64,000 nucleotides of DNA from Pisolithus tinctorius (taxonomy: Eukaryota > Basidiomycota > Agaricomycetes > Boletales > Pisolithaceae): the NCBI GenBank assembly GCA_024663395.1, contig JANFAH010000002.1:1612001-1676000 (forward strand). Reading direction: 5' to 3'. The notes beneath the pieces are model-generated. The model had not been told where the DNA came from. It saw only the letters and a program-made list of their open reading frames with translations, and did no database searches. Positions 1-11,090 of this stretch are shown one piece after another; the first letter of the stretch is position 1; each line of letters opens with the position of its first letter. Made by a program: the position numbers and the translations under genes.

Positions 1-653
1 GCTTGTCTGTAGGCTACTACCAACCTTCGCATAGAATTTGGACAACTTGAAGCAGTTGACAATTTTGTCGCTCCAATCGAACCGGATAACCAAGATTGAG
101 AATTTGGAGAAGTTAGAAAACCTCGAGCAGCTGCTTCTCAGCCACAATGGTATAGAGAGGTTGGAGGGACTTGAACGGAATGTGAGAGAACTTCTAAGTC
201 ACCGTCATATGTGACGTGCTCTAACACAAATATGTCCAGACGAAACTCAAGATGTTAGATGTGGGTTCGAACTTCATTTCAGCCATTGAGAACGTCTCCC
301 ATCTTACGTCGTTGGAGGACCTTTGGGTGGGTTATGCCTACGCCGCACGGACCGGTGCTGACATGATCGTACCCTCTACTCAGCTGGGAGGGAACAAGAT
401 CCCAGATCTACATGCGCTTGAACCCCAGCTCAGACACATTTCCGCACTTGAAACAATATATCTTGAAGCAAACCCTTGTCAAAGCACTGAGGGCGCGAAC
501 TATATGAGAAAGATAAGGTTAGCTCTCCCACATCTTACTCAGATCGATGCAACGTGGGTACCTCACCCTTTCCTTGGTGGTGATGTCGTAGCTGACTTTG
601 GGAATATGTTTCAGATATCTGTAGGCTGTAGTTGTGACCATTGTGCATCGTGA
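1..653 (+). CDS. sds22: SDS22-like protein phosphatase 1 regulatory subunit, 3' part
   Basis: The gene is cut by the left window edge. Exons read 35-181, 240-326 and 384-653, all phase 0, with introns GTGAGA...CCAG (182-239) and GTGGGT...TCAG (327-383), and a TAG acceptor at 32-34. The translation is a run of about 22-residue leucine-rich repeats (LKQLTILSLQSNRITKIEN, LENLEQLLLSHNGIERLEGL, LKMLDVGSNFISAIENV) ending in a cap that reads YMRKIRLALPHLTQIDATW, the typical SDS22 C-terminus. SDS22 binds the PP1 catalytic subunit, mainly in the nucleus, and acts in mitosis; this is family knowledge. One oddity is an extension of about 33 residues after the cap (ending CSCDHCAS), where family members usually stop. 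Another LRR protein is the main alternative. Confidence 0.85.
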
Positions 654-828
654 CATATGTAGACTGCTTGACCACCTGCTTTCGTTGGACTATGCACATG
701 CATTTCAAAATTTGAATGGGTGTCCGTCTCTAGTTGGTATGCCCCTAGACGATTTGGTCACGTGAGCTCACTAGGCGCTTGCCCGCGAACCTTTCAACGT
801 ATACCCGACCCATTACAATCAGCAGACG

Positions 829-2271
829 ATGGCGCCCGCGACTAAGGGTAAGGCCGGCGGTGTCAGCGCAACGTCTTTCTTTGATTTGAAGTCTGAGCTC
901 GCAAAGCAAGCGGAGGAATTTACAAAGAACAAAGCTACAACTGGCGCCAAGTATCTCAGCGAAGCCAAGAAGACCAAGGTATGCAATATGTGTTCGAGTT
1001 TTGCCGAAACGACTGATGTAGGCTGTGTGCGCGTGCAAGTCGACGACATGGGCTCGGTCTAACAAGGGTGTTGAGGCTCGGGCGAGGCGAGACATTGAGC
1101 TGGAGGAGGTCAGCAGGTCGACAGTGGAATCGGCGCGGGCTGCTCTCGAGCGCAAAGCTCAGCTGTACGAGAAGCTGAGGAAAGGAAAGTCTGGTGGTCT
1201 CAGCGAACAGCAGTATGACGCGCTGCTAGTGGATGTGAGTGACATTGGTTAATTGGATTGCTGTTGGTGCGGATACTGAGTATTTGGCTTTACGGTGTCA
1301 GTTTGATTCGAAGACCATGGATCGCTATGAATCCGATAGCGACGACGTCGACGAGTCTCTTACTGTTCCAAGAGCACAAGAGTATGATGTAGGTTCATCT
1401 AGAACACTGTTCATCATCGCCGCCTCACACATTCTTCAGGATGATCCGGTCATCGAATACGAGGATGAATTTGGTCGCATACGGACCGCACGCAGGTCCG
1501 AAGTGCCCCGACATCTGTTGCCCACTTCTAAAGACCAAGAAATAGGGGACGAGTAAGTTGACCTAACCTTGTCACTGTGTAACCACAATTGCTGATGGCG
1601 ATCTTCTAGGGACGTCATATGTACGTATATACGGGCTTTACAATATTACAAATGACTGATTACTGACACTGATCATAGACAACCCTGTGGACTTCTTCCC
1701 AGTTTATGAGCCTTCTGCAGAGCGAGTCCAGGCTGTGGCAGAGGAGCTAGCCGAGGCACAGAAACGCCCTGAAATGCATTACGATGCAGCGAAAGAAGTG
1801 CGCGCAAAGGGTGCTGCGTTCTACCAGTTCTCCGCAGATGAGGAAACCAGGAGGCAGCAGATGGAAGAGCTTCGATCCGTCCGCGAGGAGACGAAGAAAA
1901 CGCGAGAGGAGACGGGTGCGGTGGACGTGATTCCTGGTGAAGTGGAGGGTATGCGTGCCGAAGATTCTGGCAGTCGAGCGCTTGAGAAGCGCAAGAGAGA
2001 AATTGAAAGCAGGCGTGCTTTGCTCGAGGCGAAACGGAAGAAACTGAAAACTGAGGGGGATGTGGTACCAAATTCGCAACCAAAGTCGATCTTACAGAAC
2101 CCCGCTGCCACTTCATCTAAGGATCCCTTCGCTGCATTAGAACGGCAGGTACCTAAACCGCCGTCACCTGAACCTAAGCGAGCAGCAGTTCGTTCACAAG
2201 CGGCGAAGACGACGGATGCGGATGCTTTTTTGGCTCAGCTTGAGCAAGAAGTCCTTAAAAAACGAAAGTAG
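829..2271 (+). CDS. CCDC174-like coiled-coil nuclear protein
   Basis: Six exons: 829-978, 1040-1234, 1302-1388, 1440-1552, 1610-1620 (an 11-nt micro-exon) and 1679-2271. All junctions are GT-AG and keep frame. The N-terminus pairs a short FDLKSELAKQAEEF segment with a WARSNKGVEARARRDIE motif, then an ERKAQLYEKLRKG coiled coil, an acidic stretch (YESDSDDVDES), a VIEYEDEFGRIRTARRSEVP motif and a charged HYDAAKEVRAKGAAFYQFS...ETRRQQMEELRSVREE helix. This order matches animal CCDC174, a nuclear protein linked to the exon junction complex and RNA processing. Lysine/arginine clusters near the C-terminus could act as nuclear targeting signals. ATG 829 is the first in-frame start and gives the conserved N-terminus. 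The gene appears intact. Confidence 0.85.
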
Positions 2272-3539
2272 CGGTTAATAGGTATTTTTCATCGTGCTGT
2301 AAGTTCCGTCGGACTCTAAATAGTTGATACCTTCAGATTGTCATGACCTTTCTGGCTTCTAGTCTTTCTGGATGCCAGAGAATGTCGCCTGCTCCTCTGT
2401 TTATATCCGACCACCCACTGTCCCCTTCTCTGAAAACGCCTTTAAACGGTTTTGTCCCCGATACCCTCCAATACCACCTCCATTATGGACTCTTTCGTTG
2501 CCCGAAGGACTTCGATTTCCGGTTTCATGGCTGTTGCACGGCTGCAATTGACTTGGACATTGTCGGGTCCGGCTGTTTGCTAACGAAGGCGAGCAGGTCA
2601 TCAACCGTAACACCCCAGTCAGGGGAAGCTACTCTCAAATGATGCCGTCGTGTTCATAGGTGTCACCGACGTTGGGCTTGCTTTCGTTGGCGTCCCAGAA
2701 TGCCGGTTCATCCTGAGTGTGTGCAGGAGAATGCAACACGGTAACTTCCAGGGATACCTAGTTGGCGGAAACAATGTGATGGAGATGGGACATAAGATGG
2801 AACCTGTAAAGCGGTGTTCTAATATCTGGGAAATCATGGAGCGAATGAGCCCCTGGGGAAGGTTTTCTGGTGAGGCGAAGGTTAGGTACTCATGTCTGGA
2901 GCCAAGGATCACGATCACGCCACTCGAAGCAAACGTTTCCACTCCCACCGGGCGGACCAACATGAAATAGTTGTTATTGCACAGCACAAGTCCAAAGCTA
3001 CATACGTCTCACAACTTTCATACATTCTACTTTTATGGCAGGCAAGTGCTTACCAACATCATCTGATGATACAGAACGCTTTCCGTACATCCAATACAAC
3101 ATGTATGTATACCAATCCAAATCGTGGCACACCTAGTGGTCTTCTGATTTTTCCTTGATACGTTTGATGGGCTTTTTCGCTAACTGTGTGTAGCTCATGG
3201 CGCTCACCCTGTCGTGCCCTTCTCCGCACACACTACCCATGACGCAATGCAAGTACACATGCTCCCGAGTTGCTGAGATGCACCTGGCAGACAATGCTGA
3301 AGTTACATTTAGGGCTCATTTCGTCCCCGTTCAAGAGATAGTATGCATATGATACAGGGTTGGCACTGTCGTGGATGCCTCTTCAGGAGTATATATCAGT
3401 GGCGCCAATCAGACATGCAGAAACGTGATCGAACAGCGCCCTAATATCACTGAAATTCAATTTTTGTGGTTATCCCTTATAACCCCTTTATAAAGTCTGT
3501 TAAATCAACCAACGCGTAAATTTTGGTAAAATCTGCTAA
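2272..3539. other. Unassigned stretch with short open frames
   Basis: No gene is recognised. The longest frames are about 100-120 codons on both strands (2343-2642 +, 2650-2970 +, 2619-2987 -), with no splice structure I could join and no family motif I trust. About 3200-3290 resembles 60315-60390 (see the dispersed repeat entry). The rest looks non-coding. Confidence 0.4.
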
Positions 3540-3760
3540 CACACATGATAAATCGATATATACCTTTAAAACGCTATGTTCCCCGGCCAACCCTAAAATT
3601 TATGTTTGTCACGTGGTACAAGTCAACCTTCTGGACGCAATGTTACTTGCCCTAAAATGGATTCCGTTGGATATCACTCTTGGATTATCCGCCATTAATT
3701 ATATTCTATGCCCAGGTGATGACCCCTGCAAGTTACATTGCAATTAGAGCCGCCATATGC
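3540..3760 (+). repeat. Diverged direct repeat, copy 1
   Basis: This copy aligns by eye with 3825-4040. Shared blocks in order are: a segment around TTAAAACGCTATGT; CCAAyCCTAA followed by TTTAT; GATATyACTCTTGG followed by yTTATC; and GyAATTAGArCC near the end. Spacing is about 286 bp. Divergence is substantial with small indels, so the duplication is old. No coding function is visible. Confidence 0.55.
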
Positions 3761-3824
3761 CTGTTTTTCCCAAGACCCTACTCATCTCCTTCCTTCTCCC
3801 AAATTTCCCGAATCCCACTCATAT

Positions 3825-4040
3825 CGTAAAGTTGCATATACCCTTAAAACGCTATGTCGCTTTGCCAATCCTAAGCTTTATTGTGGTCGTGTGGCGGAAT
3901 GTACACTTCTGTGTATTTGACTGTTCGCCCTCCAAGTGAGTTCATCTGATATTACTCTTGGCTTATCTATTATTAAGTATGCTCTCTGTCGAACACAGAC
4001 CATCAGAAAGTAGAGTGTAATTAGAACCCTATGGATCCGC
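3825..4040 (+). repeat. Diverged direct repeat, copy 2
   Basis: Second copy of the repeat at 3540-3760, same orientation, with the same ordered blocks. The unit could be an old transposon relic or a local tandem duplication; the sequence alone does not decide. Confidence 0.55.
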
Positions 4041-4883
4041 CTTTGCAATGTTCGTGTGCGTCCATCCTTTTCCTCATACCTGACACCCTGTGACTGCCAG
4101 CCCAAACAACCATGCCATGGTCGTAACACACAAAAAGGTGCCTTTTTGGCTGCACATCTGCTTCCTCCCATGATGGCGGTATGTCTATCAGCCCTTAACA
4201 TGTCATGGCTCTAATCCTGCCTTTGGTCCACGGCAAATCTTGGGTGCGTAAGGATCATTTGAATGACGATGGCGCTCATTAAGCGAATCAACAATCTTGT
4301 GTCTTTGGCCCCGCATGCCAATGCTTGATCAACGAGTGGCAACTATAACTACCAGCCAGTCATGGTAAATCCCTACGGAACTAGGGCATATGCTACTGAG
4401 GGTACCATTGAGATACGTACGTTAAGGATACATGTTTACTTGTTAAGACTATAGTGCAAGTGAACCGCATCGTGAATCGTCACCCCCCCACCAAGCGTGG
4501 CATCACCTCACCTCGTTGACATTTGATATCTGTTCTTGTTGCATTGCTGGGCGTGTGCCATGTTATGGTACAGGTCCGATGGAAGTCAAGGTGTGCAGGA
4601 CACGCAAAGTTACCAACGCAGTAAAGGGTGTAGAGTGACCCCCATCACCGATGTGAGGTACACATCAGCAACATGAGTGGGATGTCTACACATTGCGGGA
4701 AACAGTCCATAGATGCTACTTGTCCGCAAATCTGGGTGCCAGACCAACCAGCGTTCCTCCCTGCTGATCCTTTCAGATTCCTTCCGTGACATATTTTCAG
4801 TATGCCATCCCACATTGTGGCGCGTTGCATATACAACATAGCTAGCTACAACATACAGGTACTAGTGTATCTTCGTGAAAGTA
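4041..4883. other. Intergenic stretch, nothing recognised
   Basis: Only short, low-quality frames are present. Its right part is the 3' flank of the minus-strand DUF6698 gene that ends at 4884. Confidence 0.4.
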
Positions 4884-6371
4884 TTACACCCTAGGCTTCG
4901 ACAGCGCAACAGATAGTTTCTCAGCATGTAAAGGACGGTACGAGGCTGCATTTCGCCGACCAAAGACCAAGCTATTCAATAGGTTATCCTGGCACGAACT
5001 CTACAGTAGCACGACTGCTTACCGATTCCACAATAAAAGGAGTGTATCAATCTCCTTTTGTCGTTCTGGTGAACCTGGATGCTCGAAGTAGTCGATGATA
5101 TTTTGATAGAATACTTCGTAATCGAAATCTTCGTCCTTGATCCGCCATGATTCGCAGCTTGAGAGTGCGAAACGAAGCTGGTTCAATTAAGTTAGCCCAA
5201 CTAGGATATCGAAAGTCTCCATTTTGCACCTGGACAGCAACATACGCCATTGCTTGTGGTTGGACAGACCTCATCCGTAGCAAACCAGAAACATCACAAC
5301 GTGTCCGGTTTGTTCTAGCATTTCTCTGTGATTCAGAAGGGCGTTCTGCACTGCCAACCTGTACATTTGCCGAGCTAGGTGAAGTGAAAATGCATCGGAA
5401 AGCCTAGAATTTCAACGTGAACATATGGATAAATCGGCTTGAGTAGCCATACCCTAATTAGCAACTCTCCACAAAAGAGGCCATTGGTCGGGTTCTTGGA
5501 GTCGTATTCACCGTTGCGATACAGGAATGAAGGCCATGAATACGCAGTAACCAGGTAGTCTGGATGGAATTCTCGAATAGCGGCTTTGACCCTAGAGTCC
5601 GTGAGTTAGCTTCAATACACTTTTGGAATAGGGCCCTACGATGCGCAGTTCCAGTCATAATCAACTGGACATAACAGCCGACCAGTGACTTCATGATGAA
5701 AACCTCGCATACTTTTACTATGACTGTCAATAACAGGGTCCAGGGTTGGACGCTGTTCCATCAACCACATGGCTACTATAGGTTTCAGGGTGCAAGCGTC
5801 ATCTCCCCTGGCGCCGTCAGCCCCACTATTCAGCTGCAAAATAAGATTAATGCTATGAATAGAAAAACGACATGCAAAACCTGCCTGACGATAGATCATG
5901 GTCAGTTGGTGACTGTCCACATCAGCGTTCAAAAGCTTTTGGACGGACGGACACCATCTTATAAGTTTCAAGCAAGAACGGAAGATCCGATTTTCACTAA
6001 AGGAAAGATGGTCAAGATAACTGAGTCGATCATGAACGCAACGCCTACTCAGCAGATGAAGGTATAGACTCGATATCAACATCATTTGAGTCAGCCACAA
6101 TCAGGCCACGCCAGTCGTATTCAGCAATTAAATCTTCAACACGATCAACAAGGCTGACAAGTCTGCGTATTGCGCGCCCCTCGAGGAGATAGGTATCACT
6201 ACGTCTGTGAGAAGGGATGTTAGTAATGTCAATAGCGGGCCAACTGCTTACATACGGTTTTTTGTCTAATTTTTTCAAAAGCTGAGAGTTCTCATCCTCA
6301 AGCGCAGCTATACGTCTCTTCAAAGCTACTTGAGGATCCATTCCAGAGGTAAGAGGTAGCTCGGAAGTCAT
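4884..6371 (-). CDS. DUF6698 family protein, intact, eight exons
   Basis: Reading the minus strand, exons are 6371-6256, 6204-6049, 5996-5885, 5833-5640, 5591-5453, 5403-5230, 5177-5023 and 4971-4884. Phases agree throughout and give 377 aa with a TAA stop. Hallmarks in order: a short N-terminal coiled coil (ALKRRIAALEDENSQLLKKL), LEGRAIRRLVSLVDRVEDLI, RWCPSVQKLL, SGADGARGDDACTLKPIVAM, GFHHEVTGRLLCPVDYDWN, PDYLVTAYSWPSFLYRNGEY, FTSPSSAN, MRSVQPQAMAYVAVQLRFAL, FDYEVFYQNIIDYFE and a C-terminal VFGRRNAASYRPL. This is the agaricomycete DUF6698 family; its function is unknown. Intron 3 (5884-5834) starts GCAGGT and so would be GC-AG. The start could be the upstream ATG at 6422, or the internal Met of the MDPQ motif. 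Confidence 0.85.
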
Positions 6372-6716
6372 GACGGCGCCGAAAGGGATTGCATGGCAGG
6401 ATGGCGGCGATCTTGATACCAACTTATAGTAGGCACGGCCACCGTCCTATGATCCACTGCTAACATGATCCGTGCATACTCTTAGGGTAAGAGGTCAGCT
6501 TATCATGGCTTACGATAGACGTTGTGCCAAGGTTGGATCGCGCACAGACTAGTGATATATAGCTAGGTCAATTTGCGGCAATGAGGATTAGGTTTAGGAC
6601 TAAACCTTACCAAAACCCGCCCAGGGTCGTGACGGATGATCTTCGATGAAGCCGTTAGTGTCAGCTGCACAGTGTCTCCGTGCGGTCAACTGGATGGAAT
6701 GAATTACTATTAAACA
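6372..6716. other. Promoter-side spacer of the DUF6698 gene
   Basis: No convincing open frame. It lies upstream of the minus-strand DUF6698 gene and should hold its promoter, but no clear TATA element or binding motif was identified. Confidence 0.35.
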
Positions 6717-7229
6717 ATGTGCAGAGGGGACAATGAAAAAAAAACCTACCAGTGCGGAACACAACTGATTGGTGTCATCCAACCCGCGCATCTGATGCCT
6801 ACGAACGACATATCTGAGTCATCCATCTTGGCCAACATAGAGATTAAGACATGCCCTCATGTCACATACCTCTCGCTGGAGGAATTCACAGGACTACTCG
6901 AACAGAAGGAGCCAGGGCGACGATGGCGGGAAGTGTTTCTGCCCCCGCTGATATACCTGGGTGCGAGAGACCTCGGAGACATGGAAATTATCTCTCTGGA
7001 AAGCCTATTCGTGTTTCGCCAGCTGTGCCCCCTCATGATCATGGACTTCTACGTCCATGTGATAGATCACCTGGCTGATATCGATGTAAAGTCCAGAATG
7101 GAAGCATGCAATATCTGTAAAGGTGAGCATACTACCAGGATTACCAGGATTACGAAACAGATCACCTACTACATCATGCAGGGGCTTGACAGTTGGTTGA
7201 GCGTGTTGGTCACAGGCGTCCAGTTCTGA
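6717..7229 (+). CDS. Hypothetical 170-aa ORF
   Basis: An uninterrupted frame of 170 codons with no recognised domain. The middle reads LEEFTGLLEQKEPGRRWREV and then a hydrophobic stretch (LESLFVFRQLCPLMIMDFYV), which could be a helix. There is no family match I can name and no splice partner. It may be a chance frame in degenerate DNA; length is the only argument for it. Confidence 0.25.
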   Translation: MCRGDNEKKTYQCGTQLIGVIQPAHLMPTNDISESSILANIEIKTCPHVTYLSLEEFTGLLEQKEPGRRWREVFLPPLIYLGARDLGDMEIISLESLFVFRQLCPLMIMDFYVHVIDHLADIDVKSRMEACNICKGEHTTRITRITKQITYYIMQGLDSWLSVLVTGVQF

Positions 7230-7889
7230 AAGTTAAGGCTGATTGATGGTGGAAACCCGGTAGTTAACGGAGTGATACGGAGATGTATCATACACTGTTC
7301 AATAATAGTATAATGTAAATGTACCAGAAGTGAAACTGAACACAAACCTTAGTCCAGAGAAAAAACCGGAAACCTGTAAAACTATGGCCACAGGATTGCG
7401 GTCAGAACACGCAGAGTCACCAGGAAACAAAGATACTTACTGTCGGTGAGGGGTTGACACTCACTGCCATACAATATCCAAAAACGAAGCACGGACTGCT
7501 AGGAAAGCATGGCAGTGAACCGGAGAGATCAGAAGAGCACAAGAGGGCAAAGTTCACGGGTAAGGATGATCCACATGATATCGTACAGCAGCAAGGCCAC
7601 AGGAAACACACCAAGATCACCCCAGGCCTGACGAGGTCAGGATGCTGGAAGTGCGGGAGGTTTTTCCGGAGAGCAAGTAACGCGATGGGAGTGTAACAAA
7701 GTCGCCAATACAAAGGAACGGCTTCAGGCCCGGAATGCGGAACATAGCTGAGGGGATGCGTGTGGTGGGTTGGAAAGCAGTACGCTCGGGTATGGTCTCG
7801 AGTGTGATAGGCAGGGAATGACATAAACCAGCTTTCTGGCAGAATCACGACCGTGATCGACTCAGAGTTCATGAACGTCCAGCCATTTA
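7230..7889. other. Unassigned spacer
   Basis: Frames of up to 151 codons occur on both strands (for example 7417-7872 minus), but their composition is irregular and I recognise no motif. Treated as non-coding. Confidence 0.3.
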
Positions 7890-9190
7890 GTAGGGTTTGA
7901 GGACTGACGATCAGGTACTACCAGCGTGGACCCAACAGACACCAAGGTAGGTGCCATTGCAGGGCTGTCTATCAGAAATATCTGTCACAATCCATCAATA
8001 GACAAGGTTGGCACTCACGAAGCCATATCGCCCACAACTGCGCATGTCTCTGCGGGGCGATGTCTGGCTCTGCTTGAGGTGGTGGGTTTTGCCTCTATTT
8101 CCGAATCAGTCGTTGATCAATGGAGTGCCAGCCCAGGCGGATGGGATGGGGAGCTTCTTCTAGTAGTGGTGGGACGTCAGGAGGCCCTGGCGAACCCCCA
8201 CCATCGGCATCGGTTGCCACTTTGGTTGCAAATCACTAGTAGTGGTTGTTGAGTGACGAACAAATCTCCGTGGAATTCTCTACCTGGAGAATATTGCACT
8301 GTCATCATCATTAATAACCCGATTTCACCAAGGGAAAGGCGTTCATCCACGGGCACATATAGTCATCAAACAAAACATACTGTGGAATGGCCCTTCACTC
8401 CTCACGCAGTTTACCAGTAGCAAGGGCTTTGGTGAATTCGTCCAGGTACTGGTAGCTATCATTAGAGCAGTACGCAAAGAGAGAAAATATATTCATACCT
8501 CTTGCGCATTATAGGGCACCTGCTTATCGACTGGGGCACAAACGGCGTCAACGAGTTGACCATCATGCGACCATGGAATTGCACGCTTGGGTGTCGGTGG
8601 CGCCCGAGCGTGTCAAGCAATTTCACTGGGAAGGTGTCCTTCGTCTCCCCGCGCAATGGTAGGTGGAGTGGACCACCTCACGACAGCACGTGTGATGGCA
8701 TGTGTCGGTGATCATGTACATCGTAAGGCTCTACAACTGAGCCAGTAAAATATGTTGAAAAGGATGTCTCTCACCAATATCTGTAGGCGAACAAGGTATA
8801 ACAGTCTCACCACGGAGCACATGCCTCAACTCCCTTCCATATGGAAGGCCGGAGAAACCAGTTGGTCGGCAATAGTTCAGTACTAAAATCAACAGGCTTC
8901 CATATAATCTTACCTGCATAAGGCCTCGGTGACCATGGTAATGAGGAAATAACAACAGGAGGTGAGCGGGATTGTGAGGGCCCTCGCATGCAGCTGGATG
9001 GGTACCCGATCCTAGTGGCACAGTGCCTTGTGGTTCTCTTGGTTGTGTAGGTTGCGAGGGCTCTGCTTCACCAGTCGCGGGTTGACGTCCATGCAAATGG
9101 CGAGGACCATGATGATCCTCATCAGAATCAGAATCGGGATGGCGACGCCAATGCTGGCAGTAATCGTAGTCACCATCGTAGTAGGGTGAG
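7890..9190 (-). pseudogene. Coding-like minus-strand fragments of an unidentified gene
   Basis: Several minus-strand segments read like coding sequence without forming one clean gene. 9190-8940 gives YYDGDYDYCQHWRRHPDSDSDEDHHG and a proline-rich continuation. 8940-8830 gives KIIWKPVDFSTELLPTNWFLRPSIWK. About 8605-8500 gives PPTPKRAIPWSHDGQLVDA followed by CAPVDKQVPYNAQE, a GTATGA donor, a TAG acceptor and YQYLDEFTKALATGKLREE. About 8225-8100 gives GGGSPGPPDVPPLLEEAPHP. Stops and frame breaks lie between them. A degraded gene or transposon ORF is likely; the family is unknown. Confidence 0.3.
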
Positions 9191-9239
9191 TGACGCGTGA
9201 CGTCTCAACGCCGCATATTCTGTTTACATACATTTACAT

Positions 9240-9434
9240 ACAGAAGCATCTCTTGTCTTGCTCAGCGTCGTCCACCTCCCTGGCTTCCTCCACACCCCCA
9301 CCTATACCCGCTGGCATTGAAGGCCTATCAGCCAAAATCGTGTCCGCATTGTCTTTGCTGGGATACTCCTCGATGGAGCATGTACCCATCCTGTCGTCGA
9401 AGACGAAGGCGTTCGCATTTGCTCCGCCTGCCAT
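9240..9434 (-). pseudogene. Short ORF family, truncated copy A
   Basis: The minus frame from 9434 reads MAGGANANAFVFDDRMGTCS and then IEEYPSKDNADTIL, closely matching the spliced ORF at 45030-45378 and the relic at 48965-48620. The same pre-start context (TTACCAAATGGCAGG) is kept. The frame is open until it leaves the duplicated block, so exon 2 (FCGV...FFV motif) is missing here. Function unknown. Confidence 0.6.
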
Positions 9435-9540
9435 TTGGTAAACTTGGCCTAAATGATATTAGGTACCCACCATGACACTGCAATTGTAACCTATTGATGC
9501 GTGTTTCTCCGATGCCCCCCGCATTTTTTTTCAGGTACCG

Positions 9541-10165
9541 TGCGCATCCAAGGATATCGATGGTGAAGCACTCACTGCTTGCATCCTAAACAAACTCCGT
9601 GATCAACTCCAGGTCGCAGCTATCAGGGTTCCCGGATTCGGTGATAACCGCAAGTTCCGTCCTTGGCGACCTTACCATCCTCACCGGCGGTACGATCTTC
9701 ACCGACGAGCTCGGTGTCAAGCTTGAGAAGTCAAGGCCTGACCTCCTCGATTCGTCCGGCTCCATCATCATCACCAAGGAGGACACCATCGTCCTTAACA
9801 GTGAGGTTTCCAAGGATATCATTCAGGCGCGCTGCGAACAGATCCGCACTCTTCTTGCAGACCCCTCGACGAGCGAATATGATAAGTCCAAACTCCAAGA
9901 GCGTTTTGCCAAGTTGAGCGACGGTGCCGCTGTCATCAAGGCCGATGATGGCGGCGATGTAGATGTTGGCGAAAAGAAGGATATGTACGACTACCCTTTG
10001 AACGCTGAACGTGCAGCCGTCGAGGAAGGTATTCTTCCTGGTAGCGGTGCAGCATCCCTTAAGGCATCCCTTGCCCTCGCCACCAACACTCCTGGATCAT
10101 CCAGCTCGCCGACGCGCCCCCATGCCAAAGTTGTCCCTTATGACGCTGCAACTGCAACATACTGA
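9541..10165 (+). pseudogene. HSP60: Mitochondrial HSP60 (GroEL-type) fragment A1
   Basis: The translation gives [20 protein letters not shown], then VPGFGDNRK, then after a +1 shift [89 protein letters not shown]. This is the apical and return-intermediate part of the group I chaperonin HSP60; the equatorial parts at both ends are absent. Two frames are needed, so it cannot encode a chaperonin. From 9599 a single frame stays open for 188 codons. Confidence 0.85.
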
Positions 10166-10214
10166 TGCGTGTTTCTCTGATGCCCCCGTATTTTTTCCTT
10201 AGGTACCGTACGCA

Positions 10215-10862
10215 TTTCTATTACCCTGTGCATCCAAGGATGACGATGGTGAAGCACTCGCTGCTTACGCTCCCAGTAAACTTCGTGGTCAACTGCAGGT
10301 CGTAGTTGCCAAGGTCCCGGATTTGATGATAACGGAAATCCATCCTTGACGGCCTTGCCATCCTCACCGGTGGTACCGTCTTCACCGACGAGCTCAATGT
10401 CAAGCTTGAGAAGGCAAGCCCTGACCTCCTTGGTTCGTCCGACTCCATCTCCATCACCAGGAGGACACCATTTTCCTTAATGGTGAGGTTTCCAAGGATA
10501 TCATTCAGGCGCGCTGCGAACAGATCTGCGCTCTTCTTGCAGACCCCTCGACGAGCGAATATGACAAGACCAAACTCCAAGAGCGTTTTGCCAAGTTGAG
10601 CGGCGATGTTGCCAACATCAAGGTCGGCGGTAGTCGGAAAATAGAGATTGGCTAAGAGAAGGATAAGTATGACTACGCTTTGAACGCTACACGTGCAGCT
10701 GCCGAGGAAGGCATTCTCCTTGACGGTGGTGTGGCCCTCAAGGCATCCCTTGCCCTCGCCTCCAACACTCCTGGATCATCCAGCTCGCCGACGCCCCCTC
10801 GATGCCAAGGTTGTTCTTAGTCGTCTTATCAAGGAACCTCTGTTCGACGATGCGTTGTAATC
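10215..10862 (+). pseudogene. HSP60: Mitochondrial HSP60 fragment A2 (tandem)
   Basis: A second, more decayed copy of the same HSP60 region directly follows A1. GEALAAYA-, LRGQLQVVVAKVPDL-, [20 protein letters not shown] and [24 protein letters not shown] pieces appear in different frames, and the motif after KVGGS ends in a TAA. The linker before it (10130-10215) matches the sequence before A1, so A1 and A2 arose by tandem duplication of a unit of about 675 bp. Confidence 0.8.
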
Positions 10863-11090
10863 AATCGACATGCAATGAATTCATCTTTAGGCTTCTTCCG
10901 TTTTTCTCATGTAGACGGTTCAATAATTTTCGTGCACTATGTCATATATTGTATGGAATGGACACCGAGCGTGCGCAGAGTAGAGAAATGCGCACGGTAG
11001 CTAAGAAAAAAATGCGGGAGGCATCGGAAAAACACGTATCAATGTGTTACAGTTGCAGATCACTAGTAGTACAGCATATGTTGTGAATCC

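Larger units (their letters stand above)
9240..11063 (+). repeat. 1.8-kb segmental duplication, copy A (HSP60 pseudogene cassette)
   Basis: This block is nearly identical, in the same orientation, to 48772-50610. It starts at CAGAAGCATC (9241) and similarity fades around GTTACAGTTGCAG (11046-11058). It contains the truncated end of a short minus-strand ORF and two tandem HSP60 fragments. Small indels differ between copies, for example an extra base in HSP60 copy 1 at different places. The flanks are unrelated: copy B continues into the rest of the short ORF, copy A does not. Confidence 0.85.

Noticed and set aside
2650..2970. Possible MT-A70 (METTL3/14-like) methyltransferase remnant in the plus frame
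   Set aside because: A loose resemblance (IWEIMERMSP...) to the C-terminal region of the family, with no DPPW-like motif, and no supporting sequence upstream.
8222..11063. Shared TTGCArATCACTAGTAGT at about 8227 and 11050 as a Helitron 3' end (CTAG before T)
   Set aside because: A match of about 18 bp alone; no consistent upstream hairpin, no TC start, and copy B of the cassette does not end with CTAG.
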